Origin: Rhizobium sp. FY34
GTDB taxonomy: Bacteria > Pseudomonadota > Alphaproteobacteria > Rhizobiales > Rhizobiaceae
NCBI RefSeq assembly: GCF_005222845.1
Contig: NZ_STFZ01000007.1
Location: 124,001-188,000, forward strand
Direction: 5' to 3'
Length of the DNA: 64,000 nt
Shown: piece by piece, positions 1 to 8,877 of the stretch
How positions within the stretch are numbered: position 1 is the stretch's first letter
How the letters are laid out: each line of letters opens with the position of its first letter
Program-made: the position numbers and the translations under genes
The notes under the pieces: model-generated
Seen by the model: the letters and a program-made list of their open reading frames with translations, nothing else
Databases searched by the model: none
Told to the model about the DNA's origin: nothing

Positions 1-557
1 TAGGCGCGCACGCGGTCGCCATAGCGCATGTTTTCACGCGGGATCATCTCGTCACGACGGATGATGCCTTCGCCACGGCCCAGATCGACGATCACATTGC
101 CATATTCGACGCGCTTGACCGTGCCGTTGATGATTTCGCCGACGCGATCCTTGAACTCGTCGAACTGACGGTCACGCTCGGCTTCGCGCACCTTTTGCAC
201 GATGACCTGCTTGGCCGACTGTGCCGCGATACGGCCGAAATCCATCGGCGGCAGCGGATCGGCAATGAAGTCGCCGATCTTGGCATCGACATTGCGGTCA
301 CGGGCCAGAGCCAGCGGGATCTGCGTCGTATAGTCTTCCGCGTGATCGACGACTTCCAGAAGACGCTGCAGGCGGATTTCGCCGGTCTTCGAGTTGATGT
401 CGGCGCGGATATTGCTTTCGGTGCCGTAACGCGAGCGGGCCGCCTTCTGGATCGCGTCAGCCATGGCGGCCAGCACGATCTCGCGGTCGATGACCTTTTC
501 GCGCGCAACTGCATCTGCAATCTGCAGAAGTTCTAGCCGGTTCGCACTCACTGCCAT
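1..557 (-). CDS. nusA: Transcription termination/antitermination protein NusA (N-terminal part)
   Basis: Runs off the left edge, so only the first ~185 residues are visible. Reading the minus strand from the ATG at 557 gives MAVSANRLELLQIADAVARE, the typical NusA N-terminal RNA-polymerase-binding domain (residues ~1-130). The S1 RNA-binding domain then begins (GEIINGTVKRVEYGNVIVDL, ~residue 135 on). NusA binds RNA polymerase and nascent RNA and modulates pausing, termination and antitermination. It lies 57 bp downstream of rimP on the same strand, the usual rimP-nusA(-infB) operon order. The KH domains and C-terminus lie outside the window. Confidence 0.95.
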   Translation of the reverse strand, partial: MAVSANRLELLQIADAVAREKVIDREIVLAAMADAIQKAARSRYGTESNIRADINSKTGEIRLQRLLEVVDHAEDYTTQIPLALARDRNVDAKIGDFIADPLPPMDFGRIAAQSAKQVIVQKVREAERDRQFDEFKDRVGEIINGTVKRVEYGNVIVDLGRGEGIIRRDEMIPRENMRYGDRVRA

Positions 558-614
558 TGTCGTCGGTCTCCGTAGATCGAATTGTGCAGCCCTCCGGTGG
601 AGGGGCTGAAATGT

Positions 615-1202
615 TTACTCGTCGTCTTCGCCGTTCTGGTTCGCGGCTTGCGCCTTGGCCAGCTTGTCGGCTCTCAGTGCATCGCGGATCAGATCATCCG
701 TCAAAATCAGCTTGCCCTCGGCCAGCGCCGAATAGGGAATGGTCACACGCGCTTCTTCGCCATAGGCAGGTTGATCCCGCTCCAGCGTAAAGCCGTTTTC
801 GTCCGTCTCGACGATCTTGCCGCGGAAACGCTTGCGTCCGTCGAGAAGCACGGAGGTCTCGCATTTCACCAGATGGCCGCTCCAGCGGACAAAATCCGAC
901 TTGCGAACCATGGGCCGGTCGATACCGGGCGAAGACACTTCCAGATGATACGCCTTGTCGATCGGATCATCCACATCAAGAACCGGTGACACGGCCGTGG
1001 ACACGGCTTCGCAATCCTGGACGGTCATTGTGCCGTCATTGCGCTCGCACATGATCTGCAGCGTCAAACCATTCTGGTTCAAGAGGCGGACCCGCACGAG
1101 ACGGAAATCCATGGCATCGAGCGTCGGCTCGATGATTTCGGCGACCCTAAGGTCGAGGCCTGTCTCGACAACGAGACGCGGTTCCTTTTGGCTATCCTGC
1201 AT
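615..1202 (-). CDS. rimP: Ribosome maturation factor RimP
   Basis: 195 residues. RimP assists late 30S subunit assembly. Recognisable blocks are the N-terminal alpha/beta domain ([20 protein letters not shown]), the central [20 protein letters not shown] segment that is highly conserved in RimP, and the SH3-like C-terminal domain ([20 protein letters not shown]). The open frame continues upstream to 1262, but ATG 1202 gives the N-terminus usual for rhizobial RimP, and the extra 20 residues ([12 protein letters not shown]...) look non-coding. No strong Shine-Dalgarno is visible. It is the first gene of the rimP-nusA operon, so its promoter should lie in 1203-1443, shared with the divergent MFS gene. 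Confidence 0.93.
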   Translation of the reverse strand: MQDSQKEPRLVVETGLDLRVAEIIEPTLDAMDFRLVRVRLLNQNGLTLQIMCERNDGTMTVQDCEAVSTAVSPVLDVDDPIDKAYHLEVSSPGIDRPMVRKSDFVRWSGHLVKCETSVLLDGRKRFRGKIVETDENGFTLERDQPAYGEEARVTIPYSALAEGKLILTDDLIRDALRADKLAKAQAANQNGEDDE

Positions 1203-1443
1203 TTGGTCTTTCGGCGCTGTCGCCGTCCCGGCGATGATGCTGCAGATCCGACCGCCTAACAAAAAAGAGCGGGTCCTTGTCAGGCCCCACCCTTCATCTG
1301 ACGATCAAGAATTTAAAAGTGCTATACGCCGTCGGTGCCCAGAATGCAAGGGCAGCGCGCTTTCCTGCAAAGCGGCATCTTTTCCGCTTGCCGCCGGTGA
1401 TGTGGCGTCTAATTTGATGACATCAGACGATAGTATCTTACGC

Positions 1444-3096
1444 ATGAGGTTTACCGTGCCCGAGCGGGTCTCCCCCCTGGCGCCTTTCGGTCACCAGACA
1501 TTCCGCACCATCTGGATTGCCAGTATCGCGTCCAATTTCGGTGGCCTGATCCAGGCCGTGGGCGCTGCCTGGATGATGACGGCGATTTCTTCTTCCGAAA
1601 ACATGGTGGCGCTGGTGCAATCGTCCACCGCGCTGCCCATCATGCTGTTTTCGCTGGTGGCGGGCGCACTGGCGGATAATTACAATCGCCGCAGCATCAT
1701 GCTGACGGCGCAAGCCTTCATGCTGGCAATGTCGATACTGCTCACCGCCTTTGCCTTTCTCGGTCTGTTGACACCCTGGCTGCTGCTCTCCTTCACCTTT
1801 CTGATCGGCTGCGGAACGGCGCTCAACAATCCCTCTTGGCAGGCCTCTGTGGGCGATCTTGTGCCGCGCGAGGTGCTGCCGGCCGCCGTGACCCTGAACA
1901 GTGTCGGCTTCAACATCACCCGCAGTGTCGGCCCGGCAATCGGCGGCGCCATCGTTGCTGCCTTCGGTGCAGCAGCCGCCTTTGCCGCCAATGCGCTCAG
2001 CTATTTCGCGCTTATCTTTGCGCTTCTGCGCTGGAAACAGGAGGAACGGGCCAGCAAATTGCCGCGCGAAACACTGGGGCGCGCTCTGTCTGCCGGTTTT
2101 GGCTATGTGGCGATGTCGCCCAAGCTCATCAATGTTCTGTTCCGGTCGGCACTGTTTGGCCTTGCAGCCAGCGCCATCCTGGCACTTTTGCCACTTGTGG
2201 CGCGGGATCTGGTGGCCGGTGGGCCGCTCACCTATGGCTTCATGCTCGGCGCCTTCGGTGTTGGCGCCGTCGGCGGTGCCATGCTGAATGCACGCCTGCG
2301 CGAAATGTTCTCCAGTGAAATGATCGTGCGCCTGTCCTTTACCGGCTTTGCGCTGAGCACTGTCGTGGCCGCACTCTCCCATTCGACCATCGTCACCTGT
2401 CTCGTGCTTCTGGTGCCCGGCGCCTGCTGGGTGCTGTCACTGTCGCTGTTCAACACGACGGTGCAACTGTCTACCCCGCGCTGGGTGGTTGGCCGAGCGC
2501 TGTCCTTCTACCAGACGGCGGCCTTTGGCGGCATCGCCGTCGGCGGCTGGCTCTGGGGTTCGCTTGCAGAAACCTATGGCGTCTCCACCGCGCTTATGCT
2601 GGCAAGTCTTGCCATGGTGTTTGGGGCGCTGATTGGCTGGAAGCTTGGGCTTCCCTCGCTCGAAACCCTGAACCTCGATCCCGTGAACACGTTTCGCGAA
2701 CCGTCGCTGCGGCTTGACCTGCAGCCGCGCAGCGGCCCGATCGTGCTTCTGATCGACTACACGATCCGGGAGGAAAACGTCACCGAGTTCCTGACGCTGA
2801 TGTCGGAACGGCGGCGCATCCGCATCCGCGATGGTGCGCGGCAATGGGCGCTCATGCGCGATCTGGAAAACCCGGATATCTGGACGGAAACCTATCACAC
2901 CGCCACCTGGGCCGATTATGTGCGCCACAATCAGCGCCGTACCCAGACCGATTCGGAAGTGTGGACGCGCATTCGCGAACTGCATGCCGGGCCGGATGGG
3001 CCGCGCGTGCACCGCATGATCGAGCGCCAGGCCATTCCGCCGCTCGACACGGAAGACGATATCTTCCACAAGACACGGCTAGACCTGCACCACTGA
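1444..3096 (+). CDS. MFS_3-type major facilitator exporter with C-terminal ABM-like domain
   Basis: About 550 residues from ATG 1444 (ATG 1417 is the alternative; a further upstream open frame overlaps rimP and is unlikely). Residues ~15-410 are a multi-pass MFS core with a motif-A-like loop, GALADNYNRRS, at ~74-84. Residues ~440-550 form a soluble tail (IVLLIDYTIREENVTEFLTL and RQWALMRDLENPDIWTETYH) resembling an antibiotic-biosynthesis-monooxygenase ferredoxin-like fold. That tail is typical of the MFS_3 'transmembrane secretion effector' family. Such proteins include enterobactin-exporter-like permeases, but the substrate here cannot be read from sequence. It is divergent from rimP and convergent with the mltB-like gene. 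Confidence 0.85.
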   Translation: MRFTVPERVSPLAPFGHQTFRTIWIASIASNFGGLIQAVGAAWMMTAISSSENMVALVQSSTALPIMLFSLVAGALADNYNRRSIMLTAQAFMLAMSILLTAFAFLGLLTPWLLLSFTFLIGCGTALNNPSWQASVGDLVPREVLPAAVTLNSVGFNITRSVGPAIGGAIVAAFGAAAAFAANALSYFALIFALLRWKQEERASKLPRETLGRALSAGFGYVAMSPKLINVLFRSALFGLAASAILALLPLVARDLVAGGPLTYGFMLGAFGVGAVGGAMLNARLREMFSSEMIVRLSFTGFALSTVVAALSHSTIVTCLVLLVPGACWVLSLSLFNTTVQLSTPRWVVGRALSFYQTAAFGGIAVGGWLWGSLAETYGVSTALMLASLAMVFGALIGWKLGLPSLETLNLDPVNTFREPSLRLDLQPRSGPIVLLIDYTIREENVTEFLTLMSERRRIRIRDGARQWALMRDLENPDIWTETYHTATWADYVRHNQRRTQTDSEVWTRIRELHAGPDGPRVHRMIERQAIPPLDTEDDIFHKTRLDLHH

Positions 3097-3123
3097 GGGA
3101 GGATCTGCATAGCCGAAGAACAC

Positions 3124-4392
3124 TCAGCGCAGCTTTGCCTTCAGGCTCTCATCCGGGAAGCAGGTGGGTGAAAGCCCCGCCTTGGCCTGCCAGTCGCCGA
3201 GCGAACGGCGCGTCTTGAAGCCGGCAAGCCCATCGGCTCTGCCCACATCATAGCCCTTGGCCTGCAGGCTTTGCTGCATGGAAAGCACGTCGGAACGCAG
3301 CATCTTGCCGACAGCGCCCCATGGCGCTTCGAACGCACCACCATTATGCGAGATGCGATCGGCCAGATTGCCGATGAACAGCGCATAGAGGTCGGAATTA
3401 TTGTATTCCTTCAGCACGTAGAAATTTGGCGTGACGAGGAATTCCGGTCCGTGCCGGCCGGCGGGCACCAGCATCATGCCATCAAGCTTTGCCTCGCCCG
3501 ACGGAAACGGCTTGGCGGCAACGCGGGTGATGCCCATGGCAGCCCAGGCGGAGATCGGCTTGGCAAGATCCGGCCCTTCCTGCGCGCAGGAGATTTTGGC
3601 CGGAATATTGACCTCGAAACCCCAGTCGCGGCCGCGTTGCCAGCCCTTCAGCGCCAGGTAATGGGCAATGGAGGCGAGTGTGTCCGGCACTGAATTCCAG
3701 ATGTCGGCGCGCCCGTCGCCATCGAAATCCACGGCGTAGCGGGCATAGCTCGAGGGCATGAACTGTGGCTGGCCAAGCGCGCCGGCCCAGGAGCCCATCA
3801 TGTTCTCAGCCGTGACATCGCCATGCTCGAGAATGCGCAGGGCGTCGATCAGTTCGGTGCGGAACATCTCCTTGCGGGTGGACATGAAGGCCTTGGTGGC
3901 CAGCACGCCGATCGCCGGATAGGGGAGCTTTGCGCGGCCATAGCCTGATTCGCGCCCCCAGATCGCGACAACGATCGCACCCGGAACGCCATAGGTCTGT
4001 TCCACCTTGCGCAAGGTTGCGGCATGGGTGGCGTAAAGCGACCGGCCTGTTGCGGCCAGCCCCTGCAGCCGCTGCTCGGAAAAATAGGCGCCGGGCGAGG
4101 CAAATTCCGCCTGGCTCTGGTCGCGCTCCTTGGGGGGCGTGGTGCCGGGCGGTACCAGATCCGGCAGATCCCAGTATAGCTTCACGCCGGAGAAAGCGTT
4201 TTCGATGGTGGGTGCCGAGACACCGGCCTGCCTTGCTTCTTGCGTCACATCCTTGGCGATCCAGCTGCGGAACTGTGCTTCCACCTCGGATTTGGAGGGG
4301 GCGGCAAGCGCCGGGAGGGGAATCAGAAGGGAGAGAATCAAACAGCAGGTGGCAAGTCTTGCGCGAATACCCCCCTCTGCCCTGCCGGGCAT
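3124..4392 (-). CDS. MltB-family lytic murein transglycosylase
   Basis: 422 residues from the ATG at 4392. It has a basic stretch and hydrophobic signal peptide (CCLILSLLIPLPALAAPS), an SLT_2 lytic transglycosylase domain (~35-340) and a C-terminal peptidoglycan-binding domain (~365-420, SMQQSLQAKGYDVGRADGLA). The catalytic Glu is in IWGRESGYG (~residue 148). It cleaves the MurNAc-GlcNAc bond with 1,6-anhydro product formation, in the periplasm. The start lies inside a RIME-like palindromic repeat, so the first ~8 residues (MPGRAEGG) are repeat-encoded. The open frame continues upstream to an ATG at 4599 that overlaps the recR stop (ATGA), so a longer or coupled form cannot be excluded. It lies downstream of recR on the same strand. 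Confidence 0.88.
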   Translation of the reverse strand: MPGRAEGGIRARLATCCLILSLLIPLPALAAPSKSEVEAQFRSWIAKDVTQEARQAGVSAPTIENAFSGVKLYWDLPDLVPPGTTPPKERDQSQAEFASPGAYFSEQRLQGLAATGRSLYATHAATLRKVEQTYGVPGAIVVAIWGRESGYGRAKLPYPAIGVLATKAFMSTRKEMFRTELIDALRILEHGDVTAENMMGSWAGALGQPQFMPSSYARYAVDFDGDGRADIWNSVPDTLASIAHYLALKGWQRGRDWGFEVNIPAKISCAQEGPDLAKPISAWAAMGITRVAAKPFPSGEAKLDGMMLVPAGRHGPEFLVTPNFYVLKEYNNSDLYALFIGNLADRISHNGGAFEAPWGAVGKMLRSDVLSMQQSLQAKGYDVGRADGLAGFKTRRSLGDWQAKAGLSPTCFPDESLKAKLR

Positions 4393-4420
4393 CTCCCCCT
4401 CAAGGAGGGAGATTGGCTGG
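4370..4420. repeat. RIME-like palindromic intergenic repeat, copy A
   Basis: C-rich tract and hairpin (CCCCCCTCTGCC, then TGCCGGGCATCTCCCCCTC, then AAGGAGGGAGATTGGC). It matches the rhizobial RIME1 mosaic element pattern as I remember it. It is inverted relative to copy B about 95 bp away. The inner arms CATCTCCCCCTC/AAGGAGGGAGAT form a stem. The copy overlaps the putative start codon of the mltB-like gene. Confidence 0.75.
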
Positions 4421-4513
4421 AGCCGACCGCTCGCTTCCATGAAAAACGAAGTAGAAGCGCAATGAGCATCCTGCTTCGGTCTGCGGTGAGTGGGGTTGGA
4501 GCGCTTGCATCCC

Positions 4514-4560
4514 TGATCTCCCCCCGTGAGGGGGAGATGGCCGGCAGGCCAGAGGGGGGT
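4514..4560. repeat. RIME-like palindromic intergenic repeat, copy B (inverted)
   Basis: Near reverse complement of copy A: GATCTCCCCCCGTGAGGGGG is followed by AGATGGCCGGCAGGCC and AGAGGGGGGT. Each copy can fold on itself, and the two can pair with each other across the ~95 bp between them. It lies just downstream of the recR stop codon in transcript order. Confidence 0.75.
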
Positions 4561-4595
4561 GATTCCGAACCGGCTCAGCATTGGCTCAATCGTCC

Positions 4596-5201
4596 TCATA
4601 TCGCCGTTCGGGCGCGAAGCGCTGCCGTCAGCGTGCCTTCATCGAGATAATCGAGTTCGCCGCCCACCGGCACGCCATGCGCCAGGCGGGTAATCTTCAC
4701 CGGCAGTTCCGAAAGCCGGTCGGTGATGTAATGTGCGGTCGCCTGGCCCTCGACAGTGGCATTCACGGCAATGATGATCTCGCGCACCCCGCCTTCGCTC
4801 ACCCGGTCGATCAGGCCCTTGATGTTCAGATCATCCGGACCCACGCCATCGAGCGGGGAGAGCGTGCCGCCCAGCACGTGATAGGCGGCGTTCATGGCGC
4901 TTGCCCGTTCCAGCGCCCAGAGATCCGAGACATCCTCCACCACGATGATGACCGTATGGTCGCGCCGATCGTCGGTGCACACCGTGCAGGGATCGACCGT
5001 ATCGACATTGCCGCAGCGTGAGCAGACCTTCACCTTGTCATAGGCTTCGCCGATGGCTGTTGCGAGCGGCCCCATCAACTGTTCGCGCTTTTTAATCAGA
5101 TGCAGCGCTGCCCGCCGCGCGGAGCGGGGGCCAAGCCCCGGCACCTTGGCCAGAAGCTGGATGAGTTTTTCGATTTCGGGACCGGTAACGCGTTTTGCCA
5201 T
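4596..5201 (-). CDS. recR: Recombination mediator RecR
   Basis: 201 residues, full length. It works with RecF/RecO to load RecA on gapped DNA. Visible features are the N-terminal helix-hairpin-helix ([20 protein letters not shown], ~17-36), a four-cysteine zinc finger (C60, C63, C72, C75) and a Toprim domain ([15 protein letters not shown], then the [12 protein letters not shown] segment). The usual operon partners dnaX and ybaB are upstream on the same strand, but the plus-strand MOSC gene lies between them and recR. recR therefore probably has its own promoter in 5202-5257, which is shared with the divergent MOSC gene. Confidence 0.96.
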   Translation of the reverse strand: MAKRVTGPEIEKLIQLLAKVPGLGPRSARRAALHLIKKREQLMGPLATAIGEAYDKVKVCSRCGNVDTVDPCTVCTDDRRDHTVIIVVEDVSDLWALERASAMNAAYHVLGGTLSPLDGVGPDDLNIKGLIDRVSEGGVREIIIAVNATVEGQATAHYITDRLSELPVKITRLAHGVPVGGELDYLDEGTLTAALRARTAI

Positions 5202-5257
5202 GCGCCGCTTTTAGACGATAAGAGTGGCAAACGGAATCGCACAGTGAGGCTTCTCTC

Positions 5258-5878
5258 GTGAAAGTCAGCGCCATATGCCTGGGATTGCCCGAGAAACTGT
5301 CGGGCAAGAGCTATAAGACCGGCATCAACAAGGTGCCGGTGAGTGGTGCCGTGCTGGTCGATGAAAACGGGCTGGTGGGTGATTCGATCTGCAATCGCAA
5401 ATATCACGGCGGGCCGGATCAGGCGGTCTATGTGGAGGGCGGCCTTACACTCGACTGGTGGGCTAGCGAGCTTGGACAGGTTTTGGCGCCTGGCCTGTTT
5501 GGCGAAAACCTGGTGATCGACGGGCTGGACAACCGCAATGTTGGCGCCGGAGACCAGTTTCAGCTATCCGGAGGCGTGCTGCTGGAAGCCACATCGGCGC
5601 GCATTCCCTGCAATACATTTTCAGCCCGCATGGGTGACGCGAAATTTGCCAAGCGCTATACCGCGGCAGCCAGACCCGGCATTTACTGCCGGGTTCTCGT
5701 CTGCGGCGCCATGAGTGCCGGCGAAGACGTGGTCTTCACGCCCTTTGCGGGAGAAAAAGTCCCTGTCCCTGAGATGATGCGCCTGTTCGGCAAACAGCTT
5801 GCGCCGCAAGACCGGAAGCGTTATCTAGCAGCGCCGATCCACACGAAGCTACGCGCCGAACTCCAGGCGAACATTTAG
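5258..5878 (+). CDS. MOSC domain-containing protein (YiiM-like)
   Basis: 206 residues. MOSC domains bind molybdenum cofactor or carry sulfur through a conserved Cys. Here the candidate is C118 in SARIPCNTF. Other family signatures are GLVGDSICNRKYHGGPDQAV (~38-57) and LFGENLVIDGL (~80-90). The E. coli homologue YiiM reduces N-hydroxylated compounds; the substrate here is unknown. The gene is a single reverse-oriented insertion between recR and ybaB, divergent from recR and ending 16 bp from the ybaB stop. Confidence 0.88.
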   Translation: MKVSAICLGLPEKLSGKSYKTGINKVPVSGAVLVDENGLVGDSICNRKYHGGPDQAVYVEGGLTLDWWASELGQVLAPGLFGENLVIDGLDNRNVGAGDQFQLSGGVLLEATSARIPCNTFSARMGDAKFAKRYTAAARPGIYCRVLVCGAMSAGEDVVFTPFAGEKVPVPEMMRLFGKQLAPQDRKRYLAAPIHTKLRAELQANI

Positions 5879-5894
5879 TCTAGCCAAGGCCAGA

Positions 5895-6218
5895 TCAGAA
5901 CGGCAGCTTCATGCCGGGCGGCAGGGGAATTCCAGCCGTCAGGCCCGCCATCTTTTCCTGAGCGATGGCCTCGCCCTTTTCCTTGGCATCCTTGTGGGCG
6001 GCAATGATCAGATCTTCGAGGATCTCGACCTCGTCTTCCTTGAAAAGCGACGGATCGACCTTGAGGCCCAGCATCTCGCCCTTGCCATTGAGGCGCACGA
6101 CAACCAATCCGCCGCCGGACTTGCCCTCGATGTCGAGCGCGGCAATTTCTGCCTGCACCGATTCCATCTTGGCCTGCATTTCCTTGACCTTGCCCATCAT
6201 GCCCATGATGTCGCGCAT
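5895..6218 (-). CDS. YbaB/EbfC family nucleoid-associated protein
   Basis: 107 residues, normal family length. It has the N-terminal helix [20 protein letters not shown], the beta segment [20 protein letters not shown], and the helical C-terminus ending [12 protein letters not shown], which is the family hallmark. YbaB dimers bind DNA without strong sequence specificity and are nearly always encoded after dnaX. The gap here is 21 bp, so co-transcription with dnaX is likely. Confidence 0.95.
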   Translation of the reverse strand: MRDIMGMMGKVKEMQAKMESVQAEIAALDIEGKSGGGLVVVRLNGKGEMLGLKVDPSLFKEDEVEILEDLIIAAHKDAKEKGEAIAQEKMAGLTAGIPLPPGMKLPF

Positions 6219-6239
6219 TTGGTCACTCCTTTGCTGTTG

Positions 6240-8171
6240 TCAAAATTCGATATCGTCGCCGGGCAGAATGTCGCCCTCTGCGGTTTCCACGGCGGCCGGC
6301 GCCGGTGCTTCGTCCAGATCGCCCGCCTCTTCGGTCACGCGAATGCGCACATCGGTGATGCGGGCGCCGGGAAACTGCGACAGGATGGCTGCCACGTCCG
6401 GATCGGCCCGCGCATCGGTCAGTCTTGCCTCGCGGGCATGGCTTTCCACCTCCGCAAGCGTCTGCGATCCGGCCTCGCGGCTAAGGATGACCATCCAGCG
6501 GATGTCCGTCCATTCCTCCAGCCGGCGCTGAAGATCGCTGACGATGCTTTTCGGCGCATCGGCGGGAAGGTTGATCTCCAGCCGGCCCGGATCCACCTTG
6601 ACCAGCCGTACGAAGCCGCGCAGCAGCGCCTTCAGCTTGGGGTCGCGGTGCTTGGTGCAAAGCTCGGCAATATCGGAGAGCGAAGTAATCGGAACCTTGG
6701 GCTGAAGGGCTGTAGCCTCTCGGCTTGCCGGGCGCTCTTCCGTGCGGCCCATGGCCATCGGCTGGGCCTGTGCCGGTGACAGTGCCGAAGACGGAACGGC
6801 AGCCAGCATCGCACTTGGGCCCCCGGATGTCATGCGGGCACCGGGCGGCTGGTCCAGGCCGCGCGCCATCACATTGGCCTGCGGTGCAAGGCTTGCGCGC
6901 GCGCCGCCATTGCCATTGTCGGACGGTGGCGCCGGTGATGCAGCATCGCCGCCGCCGTTCAGAAGCTCGGCCACACGGCGTGCGGCATCTTCCGGTGACG
7001 GCAGATGCGCGGCATGCGTCAGCCGGATCAGCACCATTTCTGTTGCACCGGCAGGCCGCGAGGAGTTTTCCGCTTCCGGAATGCCCTTCAGCAGCATCTG
7101 CCACAGGCGAGACAGCGTGGTAACGGCGACCGTGCCGGCAAATTCGGCACCGCGCAGGCGCTCGACTTCCGACAGTGATGGGTCTTCGGCTGCGTCCGGA
7201 ATATATTTGAAGCGTGTCACCAGATGGGTGAAATCAGCCAGATCCGTCAGCACCACGACCGGATTGGCGCCGGCCTCATACTGGGCGGTAAATTCGGAGA
7301 GCGCAGCAGTGACATCGCCATTCACCACATGCGCAAAGAGATCGACGATGCGCGCCCGGTCGGCAAGACCCAGCATGCCGCGCACGGTCTCCACCTGCAC
7401 GCTGCCGCCGCCATGGGCAATCGCCTGATCGAGCAGCGACAGGCCGTCGCGGGCAGAGCCTTCCGCCGCGCGCGCAATCATTGACAGTGCTTCCTGTTCG
7501 CAGGGAATGCCTTCCTTGCCCAGGATCGTCGAAAACAGCCCGACAAGATCGGCCGCACTGATGCGGCGCAGATCGAAACGCTGGCAGCGCGACAGAACGG
7601 TGATTGGAACCTTGCGGATTTCGGTGGTGGCGAAGATGAACTTCACATGCTCGGGCGGCTCTTCGAGCGTCTTCAACAGCCCGTTGAAGGCCTGCGTCGA
7701 GAGCATATGCACTTCGTCGATGATATAGACCTTGTAACGGGCCGAAACCGGGCGATAGCGCACCTGCTCGATGATCTCGCGGATATCGTCGATGCCGGTA
7801 TGCGAGGCGGCGTCCATCTCGATCACATCGACATGCCGGCCTTCCATGATCGCCTGGCAATGCTCGCCGGGGATACGAAGGTCAATGGTTGGCTTGTCGA
7901 TCTCGGCTGTCTTGTAGTTCAAGGCACGGGCGAGAATGCGGGCCGTGGTCGTCTTGCCCACGCCGCGAACGCCAGTCAGCATATAGGCCTGCGCAATGCG
8001 GCCGGTCTCGAACGCATTGGTCAGCGTGCGAACCATCGGCTCCTGGCCGACCATCAGATCGGAAAAATCCTTGGGACGATATTTGCGCGCGAGAACCCGG
8101 TAGCCTGCGCCGGCGCTTGCCGCGTTACCCGAAACTGTCGGCCCGTGTTCCGGCGGCTCTATGTCGCTCAT
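6240..8171 (-). CDS. dnaX: DNA polymerase III subunits gamma/tau
   Basis: 643 residues. It is the clamp-loader ATPase of the replisome. Visible are Walker A GVRGVGKTT (67-75), the DEVH Walker B (152-155), the SRC arginine-finger motif (194-196), a Pro/Ala-rich linker (~400-520) and a tau-like C-terminal domain. The zinc module is degenerate: only one Cys (EHC, ~105) remains where most bacterial DnaX have four. I recall the same in rhizobial homologues. No slippery A-run suggesting programmed frameshifting was noticed. It is first in the dnaX-ybaB pair, directly downstream of the SRP RNA gene. Confidence 0.96.
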   Translation of the reverse strand: MSDIEPPEHGPTVSGNAASAGAGYRVLARKYRPKDFSDLMVGQEPMVRTLTNAFETGRIAQAYMLTGVRGVGKTTTARILARALNYKTAEIDKPTIDLRIPGEHCQAIMEGRHVDVIEMDAASHTGIDDIREIIEQVRYRPVSARYKVYIIDEVHMLSTQAFNGLLKTLEEPPEHVKFIFATTEIRKVPITVLSRCQRFDLRRISAADLVGLFSTILGKEGIPCEQEALSMIARAAEGSARDGLSLLDQAIAHGGGSVQVETVRGMLGLADRARIVDLFAHVVNGDVTAALSEFTAQYEAGANPVVVLTDLADFTHLVTRFKYIPDAAEDPSLSEVERLRGAEFAGTVAVTTLSRLWQMLLKGIPEAENSSRPAGATEMVLIRLTHAAHLPSPEDAARRVAELLNGGGDAASPAPPSDNGNGGARASLAPQANVMARGLDQPPGARMTSGGPSAMLAAVPSSALSPAQAQPMAMGRTEERPASREATALQPKVPITSLSDIAELCTKHRDPKLKALLRGFVRLVKVDPGRLEINLPADAPKSIVSDLQRRLEEWTDIRWMVILSREAGSQTLAEVESHAREARLTDARADPDVAAILSQFPGARITDVRIRVTEEAGDLDEAPAPAAVETAEGDILPGDDIEF

Positions 8172-8250
8172 GAAGTTCCGCCAGCCTTTGACAAGGCCGC
8201 CCCGGCCTGTGCCGGATTGCGGACCGACCGGACGCTGGCCAAAGAAGAAT

Positions 8251-8355
8251 GAGGTGGGAGGCTGGCACGGCGACCCGTGCCTGGCTCGTTAGGGCTGCTT
8301 CCTTCCGGACCTGACCCGGTTGGCGAGTGGCTCGTCCACCACCAACCTCCCGAGG
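8251..8355 (-). ncRNA. ffs: Small SRP RNA (4.5S RNA)
   Basis: The minus strand carries the diagnostic SRP domain IV core GTCCGGAAGGAAGCAGCC, preceded by GGGTCAG. The flanks pair over a long hairpin: CCTCGGGAGGTTGG near 8355 with the complementary CCAGCCTCCCACCTC near 8251. It encodes the RNA of the signal recognition particle, which binds Ffh. Its position just upstream of dnaX is common in alphaproteobacteria. The ends are estimated from the stem. Confidence 0.95.
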
Positions 8356-8422
8356 CGACATATCGTCGTTTCGAACACCAAATGCAAGCCAAGCCGCCAA
8401 AAAACTGCTAGCAAGTTTCAAA

Positions 8423-8842
8423 ATGCAGGAGAAAATCTTGAGCGAATTTCATCTCGATGCCCGGCTGGCGCGCGATTCCGACCTGGTTCTGGTGTTTGAG
8501 CTTTGCCAGTTGCGCATTCTCAACGACAGCCGCTGGCCCTGGCTGATGCTGGTGCCGCAGCGACCGGATAAAACCGAGATTTTTGAGCTGGAGCCGCAGG
8601 ATCAGGCGGTCCTGGCTGAGGAAGTCAGCAGGGTTGCCGAAGCGCTGAAACGCGTCACGGGGGCTGGCAAGATCAATATAGGCGCGCTCGGCAATGTCGT
8701 GTCGCAACTGCATGTGCATGTGGTGGCGCGCAGCGAAGGCGATCCCAACTGGCCGGGGCCGATCTGGGGCTTCGGTTCCGCCGTCACCTATGACGAGGCG
8801 GCGCGAAAAACCTTTCTCTCGGCCATTATCCAAGCCCTCTGA
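8423..8842 (+). CDS. HIT family nucleotide-binding protein
   Basis: 139 residues from ATG 8423. HIT proteins hydrolyse or transfer nucleotidyl groups (Ap4A-like or AMP-conjugate substrates). The signature is QLHVHVVAR (H97, H99), preceded by INIGALGNVVS. The third His of the canonical H-x-H-x-H triad is not at its usual place; the variant LHVHVVAR is common in this subgroup. The substrate is unknown. It is the first gene of a plus-strand pair with nudC (35 bp gap) and is divergent from the SRP RNA. Confidence 0.88.
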   Translation: MQEKILSEFHLDARLARDSDLVLVFELCQLRILNDSRWPWLMLVPQRPDKTEIFELEPQDQAVLAEEVSRVAEALKRVTGAGKINIGALGNVVSQLHVHVVARSEGDPNWPGPIWGFGSAVTYDEAARKTFLSAIIQAL

Positions 8843-8877
8843 AACCCAAGCCCTCTGAACCTTGCAAAGCCTTGCCC

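Noticed and set aside
955..1443. 163-residue N-terminal extension of the MFS exporter
   Set aside because: It overlaps rimP on the other strand and reads as random sequence; MFS similarity begins at 1444.
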